64,000 nucleotides of DNA from Synechococcus sp. PCC 7335 (GTDB lineage Bacteria > Cyanobacteriota > Cyanobacteriia > Phormidesmidales > Phormidesmidaceae): the NCBI RefSeq assembly GCF_000155595.1, contig NZ_DS989904.1:1385636-1449635 (forward strand). Reading direction: 5' to 3'. The notes beneath the pieces are model-generated. The model made no database searches and was not told the DNA's origin. It saw only the letters and a program-made list of their open reading frames with translations. The position numbers were made by a program, and so were the translations under genes. Shown one piece after another: positions 29,701-36,996 of this stretch (the stretch's first letter is position 1; each line of letters opens with the position of its first letter).

Positions 29701-29944
29701 CGCGCATCAGGTGAGTTTTGCCTGCTCCCGACTCTCCTAGCAGCAGCAAAATACGCCCCGAATCATCCGCAACACCGCTATCTACTCTGCTGAGTAAGCG
29801 TTCATAAGCAGATCGAGCCGGCTGATGAATGGTGTCGACATCGTAAGGATCTGAATGCCAGATGTGATGCTGATGCGTAATTGCGTGAAAAGTATCTAAG
29901 CCTTGGTGAGAGCAAAATACGGTTAGCCGCGGTTCTATGGTCAT
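26783..29944 (-). CDS. two-module P-loop ATPase: N-terminal AAA/STAND-like plus C-terminal HerA/DUF87 motor
   Basis: A 1053-residue protein. Module one (about 35-390) has Walker A GESGAGKT at 70-77 and Walker B FVICLDQLED at about 255-264. A middle domain (about 430-590) contains GGRRAMVVDSDWRKM and has no clear family; a Pro/Ser linker follows (600-645). Module two (645-1053) is HerA/DUF87-like: GGSGSGKT at 672-679, LLDRKGDL, VVLFDEADLYLP at 923-934, and ATQSPGDLDY with a sensor. HerA-type motors are hexameric DNA translocases. It is the last gene of the minus-strand cassette, 45 bases after the 362-residue gene. The start is ATG at 29944. Motor activity on DNA is inferred. Confidence 0.85.
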   Translation of the reverse strand: MTIEPRLTVFCSHQGLDTFHAITHQHHIWHSDPYDVDTIHQPARSAYERLLSRVDSGVADDSGRILLLLGESGAGKTHLMRVFRNQTHGRNQGFFSYMQMTSAVSNYARYVLRSTIDSFEKPYYENFGVTTGLMKISNALAESPSVMTKSELHLLRQENLNPSELLGLIYPVADRVIGLEKFSGVDLDVIRALLYLQSGQPAISAKVLKFLRCEPLAPYDSDMLGGMASRDHDDDPLRVLQSLALLVRAVTSGAFVICLDQLEDIRTMEFAEQRFQRAIQTIVTLAEIPNVVVVLSCLADFYESLKKQLPTPYVDRLELDPTPVTLKAQRTTDEVHLIIEKRLQHLYDAADIDISDIQNSLYPFPSGTVDKLASLPTRRVLDWCLQKREESISTGKPPELGPSLGPDPDPEFTELSQLWNDHSAGTFLPPESDHDLLRLLGNSIVQCAKELGDSYCFTVDKSGDYLTTDIQIGQNPIQESLLLGLCQKSSAGGALLRQIQAFESAASGYIPVILRTTEFPGNPRTQTAAKIGSFISNGGRRAMVVDSDWRKMIALQKFRELHGSRTDYQQWLQTERPLSQLPSIQEILKLRQLIVEIPNSPPTAIPAYPSPTRETSSTEPQPKRPASSSSYTINSSPPKPGSAILLGHTRTSVPTSVEIKPEALVRHGAFLGGSGSGKTTLALSLIEQLLLREIPAILLDRKGDLCSYADPTAWNKPNSDPQVAVSRQLLQDKIEVSVYTPGTIPGQGRPLSIAIAPPGLGQLPSGERQQIANYCATAIGGILNYKQYGQDKSRVAILGQAITVLSELQIDNPLSINRLIEFIAEEDPLLVNAIGVLDPKHCKKLAEDLQTLSLMRGHLFNSQSEQLSVDRLLTSPTSEKTPLSIINLGSLGDNDNILFWISQFLLDLNRYAQKHPSGKLQAVVLFDEADLYLPAQGKPSTKEPMESLLKRARSAGIGILLATQSPGDLDYKCRDQISSWFVGKVKENTALKKLKPMLSEAKIDVTSKLANQKVGEFFDIRAGNVTSLKANMSLVRAEQVPLEEIKKIAAQSQ

Positions 29945-29989
29945 TATGAGAGGAAAGTCCAGACAGTAAAAAGCTTGTTCGTGGCGAAC

Positions 29990-31078
29990 TCAGTCGATAC
30001 GGATGAAATGGAATTGGCTTTGCAAATAGATAATTTCAGAAGCGGCCAAGTCCTTGGCGTTGAGCAAATAGCCTAAGTCAGCGCGGCTGAGCTGAATCCA
30101 TTCTTTGCGACTCGCTTCTAATAGCTTTTGCTTAAACGCCTCTAGCGTGAGGTTCCAATCTGGCTGCTGCGAATTCAGCGTCTCCCACACTCGCGAGATA
30201 AACACCTTATTATCTCCAAACCAGCCTTCATCAGTATCTTTAGCAGCCATCAATACGGTATTGGAAAAGTCCTCAAGCTCCAGATTGGAGAACTCTTGGT
30301 GGTCAGTAGAAGGTTTAGATATTGATTGATCTAAAACCTCAAGACCAGAGACTGATTCGGCTACAGTATCCGAGAGCGCCTGACGCAACACCGCTAAGCG
30401 CAATTCGTTGGGATCAGTTCGCCTAGCGCTGATGGCTTTGGCTACGAGCTGTTTGAGAGCCTTATCCCATTTCAAAGAATTGGGTGTTTGCAAAAGATTA
30501 TTCAGCAACGCACCCATAATGTTCCCCTGATTGAATGGTTGCTGATTAAGCTGGTGTAGCTGGTCTTGCAAGCTCTGGCTGACGGACGGATCGCATAGTT
30601 GCTGCCACAGCAGAGCGTTGCGGGTTTGGACGAGTGTCGAGAATGCCTCTACGGGCAGGTCATATTCAGACTGGAGAATAGCTGCTCGTAATCCGTCCGC
30701 ATCAGCTAGCTGCTTTCTGGTTTCTGAACTCAGCGCTGGCAAACTTAGGGCGTAGGCGATCCAGTATGTACTTTTGAGGGTAGTCCACTGCAACCTAGTC
30801 GGCAGCGTTTTTAACCCGAGCAGACTAAGAATGTGCTGAGTACCTTTATCCGTAGTCTGGTAACGGGCTTTCCCAATTAGCTCAACGTAGCTCTGTTTCT
30901 CAAGTAATAGAAGCGCTTGTTCTAGTTTCTCAGACAAGGCTGATGCAGACAGCTGACTAGCTGTAATCGCCTTTACAGCATCTTTTAACTTACTTTTAGT
31001 CAAACCGCCATCTTTTACCAGGAGCAGTCGACTAAGAATCAAATCTGAGAGGAATATGGGTTTTAGTGGACGCATCAT
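29990..31078 (-). CDS. conserved cassette protein of unknown function, 362 aa
   Basis: I do not recognise a family. The product is soluble and mostly helical. Its N-terminus (PLKPIFLSDLILSRLLLVK and the helices after it, to about residue 90) looks like a winged-helix unit, with KARYQTTDKGTQHILSLLGL as the wing. The C-terminal 85 residues (GWFGDNKVFISRVWETL, FKQKLLEASRKEWIQLSRAD, ASEIIYLQSQFHFIRID) resemble another small winged-helix domain. The start ATG at 31078 overlaps the stop of the nuclease gene as ATGA, so the two are translationally coupled and probably made in fixed ratio. A second ATG follows immediately. Confidence 0.75.
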   Translation of the reverse strand: MMRPLKPIFLSDLILSRLLLVKDGGLTKSKLKDAVKAITASQLSASALSEKLEQALLLLEKQSYVELIGKARYQTTDKGTQHILSLLGLKTLPTRLQWTTLKSTYWIAYALSLPALSSETRKQLADADGLRAAILQSEYDLPVEAFSTLVQTRNALLWQQLCDPSVSQSLQDQLHQLNQQPFNQGNIMGALLNNLLQTPNSLKWDKALKQLVAKAISARRTDPNELRLAVLRQALSDTVAESVSGLEVLDQSISKPSTDHQEFSNLELEDFSNTVLMAAKDTDEGWFGDNKVFISRVWETLNSQQPDWNLTLEAFKQKLLEASRKEWIQLSRADLGYLLNAKDLAASEIIYLQSQFHFIRID

Positions 31079-32349
31079 GTCTCCATTTGAACGGGCGCTT
31101 CAGCTAGCCGCAGGGCTAGGGCCTGGTCGATAGCATTGAGGATGTCTTCGAGGTGAGTGATCACATCTTCAGAAAGAAAGCGAAGAACCCAGAAGCCTTC
31201 TTGCTGCAAGGCAAAGTCTTTACGGCGATCACGGCGATAGCTATCAAGTGATCGCAGATGGTGGTAGCTACCATCTAGTTCAATAACGACTTTGGCCTTG
31301 TCTGCTAAAAAATCGACTTCCATAGCGCGATTACCAAAGGTAATATCAACCTGGGCGTTCACCTGAAACTGTCCGGCAGTTGCCGGCCTAGCTTCTAAAT
31401 ATTGAAACAGAAGCCGTTCTGGGTGACTGCGATAGATATCGCCACTACTATTAGCAGGTTCGTTTTGGCTAACTGTCTTAGCAAGTCCTACCGCTGCTAT
31501 TAAGATTTCCTTGGTAGCGCCGTACTGCCGCGCAGCATGAAGAATAGGCTGTATCTTATCTTCTTGATGTAGTCCGTGTTCGCCCAGCCACTGACGCAGC
31601 TCCTCTTCTTTCGGTGTGGTTAGCTTTACCATTCCGCCTCGAACAACTGCCTTCTCCCTAGATTCTGGTAGCTGCTCTATCAGCTCATCGGATTGCGACA
31701 GACTAAACAAAAGGCCAACCGGGATTGCAGGGACGGATTCAACTAACCGAGTTAGAGCTGGCAGGACAGAGTATCGAAAGAATAGCTCGCTGCAACCAGA
31801 AGGTAAGTGAATAAGGAGTCCTGGGATTGTGGTGTCAGGCAGAAGGTTAGACACAACAGCGAAACCTTGAGCAACCACAGTTGGATCATCTTCTTGTAAT
31901 GTGATTCCCTCAAGCGTGAGCGTCTCCATACATTTGGCAGGATGATTCATGCCCAGTGATATCAGTGCTCTTAGCCAAAGAGCCTGAGGAAACAGAGCAG
32001 TAAGATGCTGCCAGAATTGATTTTTTTGATATTCACCCACGTAGGCTAACCACTTAGAAAGCTGCTCAACCTCTCGTTCAGCCAATTGAGCCGTCCGCGT
32101 CAATGCTAAGGACTGCAAGTCACAGTACGAAATAGCTGTAGAGAGCCACGCACAAAAGAGCGATGGCAGTGACTCGTAGGTACAAACAGCCGTACATCGC
32201 CCCGTCTGACGCATCCATCTGACCCACAGCAGATGCGTTGCTGCAGTCCCTCCTACTAGAGTAGAAAGCGTAGGAATAGACTGATTTCGGCGGGATTGGT
32301 GCAACGACAGCTTGTTTACAAAGCCTGTTTGCTGTTGATCAACTGACAT
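31075..32349 (-). CDS. DUF559/Vsr-fold nuclease with N-terminal degenerate P-loop region
   Basis: A 424-residue protein. The C-terminal domain (about 305-412) is DUF559-like, a PD-(D/E)XK fold related to Vsr: Glu311, Asp346 in MEVDFLAD, Glu357 and Asp359 in VVIELDGSYHH, then YRRDRRKDFALQQEGFWVLRF. These acids are intact, so nuclease activity is plausible. Residues 30-250 have the strand-helix rhythm of a P-loop ATPase, but the loop reads LVGGTAATHLL (31-41), with Ala-Ala where Gly-Lys is expected, so ATP hydrolysis is unlikely. It lies five bases after the upstream gene and overlaps the next by four. The start is ATG at 32349. The catalytic role is inferred. Confidence 0.8.
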   Translation of the reverse strand: MSVDQQQTGFVNKLSLHQSRRNQSIPTLSTLVGGTAATHLLWVRWMRQTGRCTAVCTYESLPSLFCAWLSTAISYCDLQSLALTRTAQLAEREVEQLSKWLAYVGEYQKNQFWQHLTALFPQALWLRALISLGMNHPAKCMETLTLEGITLQEDDPTVVAQGFAVVSNLLPDTTIPGLLIHLPSGCSELFFRYSVLPALTRLVESVPAIPVGLLFSLSQSDELIEQLPESREKAVVRGGMVKLTTPKEEELRQWLGEHGLHQEDKIQPILHAARQYGATKEILIAAVGLAKTVSQNEPANSSGDIYRSHPERLLFQYLEARPATAGQFQVNAQVDITFGNRAMEVDFLADKAKVVIELDGSYHHLRSLDSYRRDRRKDFALQQEGFWVLRFLSEDVITHLEDILNAIDQALALRLAEAPVQMET

Positions 32350-32354
32350 AGAAA

Positions 32355-32954
32355 CTATCTAGGATGCTCAGTCGGTGAGCGCCGCGCAGCCTCTCGACCC
32401 AAGTTTTCACGCAAAAAGCGCACGTAGTGGGCCATTATGTCTGCTGTGCCAATCACATAGTTCCCACTGGGCTCATAGTCATGACACAAGAATTGCTTTC
32501 CTTCGGTAGTTAGCCAGACTTCCTTAATCACGGACTTGGTAATCTTCAGCATCCTTCGCTCCGCAAGGTTTCTAATGAGCTGTTGCTTTGCGTTGTCGGG
32601 GACTCTACTACCTAGACTTTCAGGCGTCATTGATCCTTTGCAAGCTCTTAGTACCTTTAGCTCATCTGGAGTCACCGGCAAGCTAGTGGTGTCTAGTGCT
32701 AGCAACGTTCTACCGGGCGGGGCAATTGTGAAACGAGCAATCTCGCTGCTGTAATTTACTAGTCCCTTAGATTTCAACGACTCACAAATCCGGCTGTACT
32801 CAGCCAGACTAGTTTTGCTGCTAGGACTTAATTCTGAAACACTGACTTGATAGTTGTCACATCCCAGCAGCTTCAGCAAGAACTTCACCTCTGCTGCCCC
32901 CAAGCTTGTCATCCTCTGCTTATCCAATCCAATAGCTTTCAATAGCTTAGCCAA
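32355..32954 (-). CDS. small winged-helix-like cassette protein, 199 aa
   Basis: Not assigned to a named family. Two winged-helix-like units are visible: residues about 15-95 (RMTSLGAAEVKFLLKLLGC, then ICESLKSKGLVNYSSEIARF) and about 110-170 (DELKVLRACKGSMTPESLGS, LIRNLAERRMLKITKS, VWLTTEGKQFL). It probably binds DNA or bridges cassette proteins. The start is uncertain: TTG at 32954 gives 199 residues, and ATG at 32912 with an upstream AGAGG gives 185. It lies five bases upstream of the nuclease gene and 74 bases after the methyltransferase, all on one strand. Confidence 0.72.
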   Translation of the reverse strand: MAKLLKAIGLDKQRMTSLGAAEVKFLLKLLGCDNYQVSVSELSPSSKTSLAEYSRICESLKSKGLVNYSSEIARFTIAPPGRTLLALDTTSLPVTPDELKVLRACKGSMTPESLGSRVPDNAKQQLIRNLAERRMLKITKSVIKEVWLTTEGKQFLCHDYEPSGNYVIGTADIMAHYVRFLRENLGREAARRSPTEHPR

Positions 32955-33028
32955 ACTTGATAGGGCTAAAAGCTATTCTTCCGCTTTCTTTGCGCACTTA
33001 CGTATAGGTTGTGTGGGAAGTGATCGGG

Positions 33029-33952
33029 TTAGTGATTCTGTTTCACTGCCGGTATGCGATCACCCAGCCCCACATTCCGCTCCCAGAAATACCCATCTGT
33101 ATATCCCTGAATCGAAGTATCTTGCTCAGCGAGTGCCAATCGTTTCTGTGCCCAACAGGCATAGAGTTCTTCCTGCTCTATACCCACATAGTGCCGACCG
33201 AGCTTTTTAGCCACAACAGAAGTCGTTCCAGATCCAAGAAATGGATCGAACACCACATTACCCGGGTTGGAGCTGGCTAGAACCATCTTGGCTATCAGCT
33301 TTTCAGGCTTTTGAGTAGGGTGGTCTGTGTTTTCTGCCATGGACCAGAAAGGAATAGAGATATCGGTCCATAGGTTTGAGGGATAGGTGTTGCGGAAGTT
33401 GCCTTGCTGAGTTTCTTGCCAGTCTTTGGGTTTACCAGCGTTGTCTCGATAAGGCGCTCGAACTCGCCGCTGTAGCTTCACTGCTTCCACATTAAAGGTG
33501 TACTTGTCCGACATTGTGCCAAACCAAATATCTTCAGAGGCATTTTTCCAATTGCGCTTTGCCCCGCGTCCTTTTTCGCGTTCCCAAGTGATTCGGTTAC
33601 GTACCTGAAAGTGCCTAGAAAACACCTGATAGATCGCATTTGATGACTGCCAATCACAGCACATATATATAGAGGCTGTTGGCTTTAGTAGACGCGGTAG
33701 TTGGGACATCCAGCTCGCTAGCCAGATCTGATAGTCAGCCTCAGGCATCACCTTAAAGGTCGAACCGTTGAAATCTTTCTGGCGGTTGTAGGGCGGATCG
33801 ACGATCAGCAAGTCAACGAAGCTATCTGGCATCAACGGTAAAGCAGTCAACGAATCTTGATGAATTGTCCGATCTAGAATATCGGCTACTGACTGGGGGC
33901 CACTTATCCTTAGCAATTTGGTTGCATAGGCAACTTTTTCTGCTGTACTCAT
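33029..33952 (-). CDS. beta-class DNA methyltransferase (N6-adenine or N4-cytosine)
   Basis: A 307-residue amino-methyltransferase of the N6_N4 family. The catalytic motif IV DPPYN is at 52-56 and the SAM-binding motif I DPFLGSGTT at 236-244. Motif IV before motif I defines the beta class; HPTQKPEKL at 211-219 is typical. The recognition sequence cannot be read from the protein. I choose ATG at 33952 (MSTAEKVAYATKLL); the frame runs on to a GTG at 34024. It is the first gene of the five-gene cassette and divergent from ffh. It could be an orphan methylase, but linkage to a nuclease and motor suggests self-marking. Methylation is established for the family; the role in the cassette is inferred. 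Confidence 0.88.
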   Translation of the reverse strand: MSTAEKVAYATKLLRISGPQSVADILDRTIHQDSLTALPLMPDSFVDLLIVDPPYNRQKDFNGSTFKVMPEADYQIWLASWMSQLPRLLKPTASIYMCCDWQSSNAIYQVFSRHFQVRNRITWEREKGRGAKRNWKNASEDIWFGTMSDKYTFNVEAVKLQRRVRAPYRDNAGKPKDWQETQQGNFRNTYPSNLWTDISIPFWSMAENTDHPTQKPEKLIAKMVLASSNPGNVVFDPFLGSGTTSVVAKKLGRHYVGIEQEELYACWAQKRLALAEQDTSIQGYTDGYFWERNVGLGDRIPAVKQNH

Positions 33953-34116
33953 TGTCAGGGTTCGATTGTTGGGTGCTTTTTGCTTTGACAATCTTTGCTT
34001 CGACAGCGGTTCAGGCTCCACCACTCAACTCACACAGCAGCTTATCAGATGATTTGAACCGAACCCCTTAGAATAGAAACACGTAATTAACTTTGTCTAT
34101 AACCCGATCACTTCCT

Positions 34117-35592
34117 ATGTTTGAAGCCCTCTCAGAACAATTTGAATCCGCCTGGAAAAAACTGCGTGGCCAGGACAAAATTTCGGATGCAAATATTACA
34201 GAGGCGCTGAGAGAAGTTCGGCGCGCCCTTTTAGAAGCGGATGCGAACTTGGACGTGGTCAAAGGCTTCGTCGCCGATGTTAAAGAAAAGGCCCAGGGCG
34301 CTGATGTGGTATCTGGCGTTCGCCCTGACCAGCAGTTCATCAAGATCGTCTATGACGAGCTGGTGGAGACTATGGGCGATACTAATGTCCCCTTGGCCGA
34401 TAGCGAGAACAAGCCAACGGTTGTCTTGATGGCTGGTTTGCAAGGTACGGGTAAGACAACAGCTTCTGCCAAACTCGCTCTGCATCTACGCAAGCAAGAA
34501 CGCTCTGCTTTGCTAGTCGCAACTGACGTATATCGACCAGCGGCGATTGATCAGCTTCTGACGTTAGGTAAGCAGATCGATGTGCCCGTCTTTGAGATCG
34601 GCGCGGATGCAAACCCGGTGGAAATCGCCCGGCAGGGTTTGAAAAAGGCAAAAGCAGACGGTATTGATACGGTCATTATCGATACGGCGGGTCGATTGCA
34701 AATTGATACGGACATGATGGCCGAGCTGGCGCAGGTTAAAGAAGTTGCGCAGCCAGATGAAGTATTGCTGGTTGTAGATGCGATGACAGGCCAAGAGGCG
34801 GCCACATTGACTCGCACGTTCCACGATGAAATTGGGATTACCGGCGCGATCTTAACCAAGATGGATGGCGATTCGCGCGGGGGGGCGGCGCTATCTGTGC
34901 GGCGAATTTCTGGGCAGCCGATCAAGTTCATTGGTGTCGGCGAGAAAGTTGAAGCGCTACAGCCTTTCTATCCAGACCGGATGGCCTCTCGAATTCTGGG
35001 GATGGGTGATGTGTTGACCCTAGTAGAGAAGGCCCAAGAAGAAGTTGATATTGCCGATGCAGAGAAGCTGCAAGAGAAGATTCTGTCGGCGAAATTTGAT
35101 TTTAATGACTTCTTGAAGCAGACCCGACTGATGAAAAACATGGGGTCACTAGCAGGCATCATGAAGATGATTCCAGGTATGGGGAATAAGCTCTCTTCTG
35201 ACCAGCTACAGCAGGGTGAGCAGCAGCTAAAGCGCTGTGAGGCCATGATCAATTCGATGACGATGGAAGAACGGCAGAACCCAGAAGTGTTGTCCGGTTC
35301 GCCTAGTCGGCGGCGGCGGGTGGCAAAGGGTGCTGGCTATGCCGAGAAGGATGTCGGCAAGCTGGTGAGTGATTTTCAGCGGATGCGCGGACTCATGCAG
35401 CAAATGGGCCAAGGAAATATGGGGCTACCAGGATTTGACGGTAGCTTTCCTGGTATGGGCGGCGGTCCAATGGGTGGCGGACCGATGGGGAGAAATCCTT
35501 TCGGTGGGGCGCCTAGGCCCGGTTGGCGTGGCGCTGGCGGTGGAAAGAAGAAAAAGAAGAACAAAAAAAAGAAGGGATTTGGCTCTCTATAG
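34117..35592 (+). CDS. ffh: signal recognition particle protein Ffh (SRP54)
   Basis: Ffh binds 4.5S/SRP RNA and signal sequences and delivers ribosomes to FtsY at the membrane. The order is an N domain (1-90), a G domain with GLQGTGKTTASAKLA, DVYRPAAIDQL, DTAGRLQIDTDMM and TKMDGDSRGGAALS, then a Met-rich M domain (about 310-440). The tail is unusual: a Gly/Met/Pro repeat (GMGGGPMGGGPMG) and a lysine-rich segment before GFGSL. ATG at 34117 (491 residues) fits the family start; a TTG at 34093 is also in frame. Its stop codon overlaps that of the convergent photolyase gene by six bases. Confidence 0.96.
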   Translation: MFEALSEQFESAWKKLRGQDKISDANITEALREVRRALLEADANLDVVKGFVADVKEKAQGADVVSGVRPDQQFIKIVYDELVETMGDTNVPLADSENKPTVVLMAGLQGTGKTTASAKLALHLRKQERSALLVATDVYRPAAIDQLLTLGKQIDVPVFEIGADANPVEIARQGLKKAKADGIDTVIIDTAGRLQIDTDMMAELAQVKEVAQPDEVLLVVDAMTGQEAATLTRTFHDEIGITGAILTKMDGDSRGGAALSVRRISGQPIKFIGVGEKVEALQPFYPDRMASRILGMGDVLTLVEKAQEEVDIADAEKLQEKILSAKFDFNDFLKQTRLMKNMGSLAGIMKMIPGMGNKLSSDQLQQGEQQLKRCEAMINSMTMEERQNPEVLSGSPSRRRRVAKGAGYAEKDVGKLVSDFQRMRGLMQQMGQGNMGLPGFDGSFPGMGGGPMGGGPMGRNPFGGAPRPGWRGAGGGKKKKKNKKKKGFGSL

Positions 35593-36996
35593 CCTTTGCT
35601 CAATCCATGCTTTCATGCCGTCTCTTTTCAAGATAGCTCTGTCAGACTTCGGTGCTACCCATCCGTAAATCTCCTTCTCGCTGTAGCCTTTTTTCGCATT
35701 ACCGAAGGCCCACTGCATAGAGGCATAGGTTGCAGGATCTCTGCCATCTAAAGAGAAATGGTCATTGATGTAGCAAGCCATTTCCCAGGCGGCTTCTGGT
35801 GTTCGGGTAAAGCGTAAGATTTGTTTTGACCAGTACATCCGCAGGTTGTTGTGTAGCCATCCCGTATTCGACCACTCGTTTTGAGCAGCATTCCAGGTAC
35901 TATCGGACGTGCGAGCGTTCAAAATGTCTTCATCTGATTGCAGCTCGGGGCGTGGATCGCCTGCATGAGCCTCTAGCGTCTCTTTTGCTTTGTCTGGTAA
36001 GGCCCTGTATTCATGCAGATTAGGAACGTAGAAGGCCTGATAGTGGGACCATTCTCGCCAGGTTAGGAATTCGTCTCGAAATTTCCAGGTGTAAGTTTTG
36101 GGAACCTCTGAAGATTCAATTTCAGCTAGGAGCTGGTGCGGGCTAATCATGCCAAAGTGTAGATAGGGGGATAGCTGTGAGGTGGAATGTTCTAGTGCTG
36201 CGTTGTTTCTAATCCATTTGTATTTGGCAAGGATTTTCTCTTTTAGGATTTTGACTCGAGCTTCTATGACTGCTTGAGTCGGTGGGTGCTCTTTCGAGAT
36301 TCTGATACTGTGATTGATATCGCACTGTGAAACCAGATCTTTGAGAGCTGCGTCGCTGTAGTCTGCGAAGTTGTGTTCGTTTGGTAGCGATAGCGTTTGT
36401 GCCTTGATCTGACTGGTTTGGGTCGCTGCTCGCAGCTCAGCATAACGCTCTCTCAACTCTCCGTGCGCTTTTCTAAAAGCAGGGGTTGTCTTGAGCCCTT
36501 TTGGCAGCTTGCGGACAGGAACAAGTCTAGCGGCGTCTACAAAGAATACGGTTTGATGGGCAGTTGCTAGAATTTTGTCTAATCTAGCCCTATCTCGAAA
36601 GGTAGGATCTTCGTCGGTATAGATGGCGACGGCTTCGGCGAGCAGCGATCGCATAGTCCCTTCCTCATCCTTTCGCTCTAGAGTCTGTACGCACTGGATT
36701 TTGCGCTTTCTAAGGGCGATCGCACATTCTCTAAACGCACCCAAAGCAAAGTAGAACAGACGGTCATTCGCCCAATCGATCTGCTCGTCTAACTGGCTGT
36801 AAACAACAACAGGTAAATCCAGCGCCCGCGCGTGATGGTGTGCTGCGTCTATGACCGGGTTGTCTTCACCTCGTAAGGCTCGGTTGAGGATCACTAGAAC
36901 ATAGTTGCCCTCTCCCAAAACAGGTTGATCATTCGCAACAGTCACTCTATCAGGCAGATCGCCGCTGCTTTGAGCGAACCCGATATCAACTGACAT
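35587..36996 (-). CDS. class II-like CPD photolyase
   Basis: A 469-residue photolyase that should repair cyclobutane pyrimidine dimers using light and FADH2. The N-terminal Rossmann-like part (about 30-170; YVLVILNRALRGEDNPVIDAA) would hold an antenna cofactor. The C-terminal FAD domain shows class II hallmarks: TGWLHNNLRMYWSKQIL, EMACYINDHFSLDGRDP and TYASMQWAFG. The sister gene upstream overlaps it by 11 bases (36986-36996), so both are on one transcript. The start is ATG at 36996. Its stop overlaps that of ffh. Repair activity is established for the family and inferred here. Confidence 0.85.
   Translation of the reverse strand: MSVDIGFAQSSGDLPDRVTVANDQPVLGEGNYVLVILNRALRGEDNPVIDAAHHHARALDLPVVVYSQLDEQIDWANDRLFYFALGAFRECAIALRKRKIQCVQTLERKDEEGTMRSLLAEAVAIYTDEDPTFRDRARLDKILATAHQTVFFVDAARLVPVRKLPKGLKTTPAFRKAHGELRERYAELRAATQTSQIKAQTLSLPNEHNFADYSDAALKDLVSQCDINHSIRISKEHPPTQAVIEARVKILKEKILAKYKWIRNNAALEHSTSQLSPYLHFGMISPHQLLAEIESSEVPKTYTWKFRDEFLTWREWSHYQAFYVPNLHEYRALPDKAKETLEAHAGDPRPELQSDEDILNARTSDSTWNAAQNEWSNTGWLHNNLRMYWSKQILRFTRTPEAAWEMACYINDHFSLDGRDPATYASMQWAFGNAKKGYSEKEIYGWVAPKSDRAILKRDGMKAWIEQRL

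Noticed and set aside
26783-33952. Known BREX, DISARM or type I restriction system
   Set aside because: No PglZ, PglX-type methylase, SNF2/DISARM helicase, HsdR or HsdS was recognised; the methylase is small and beta class.
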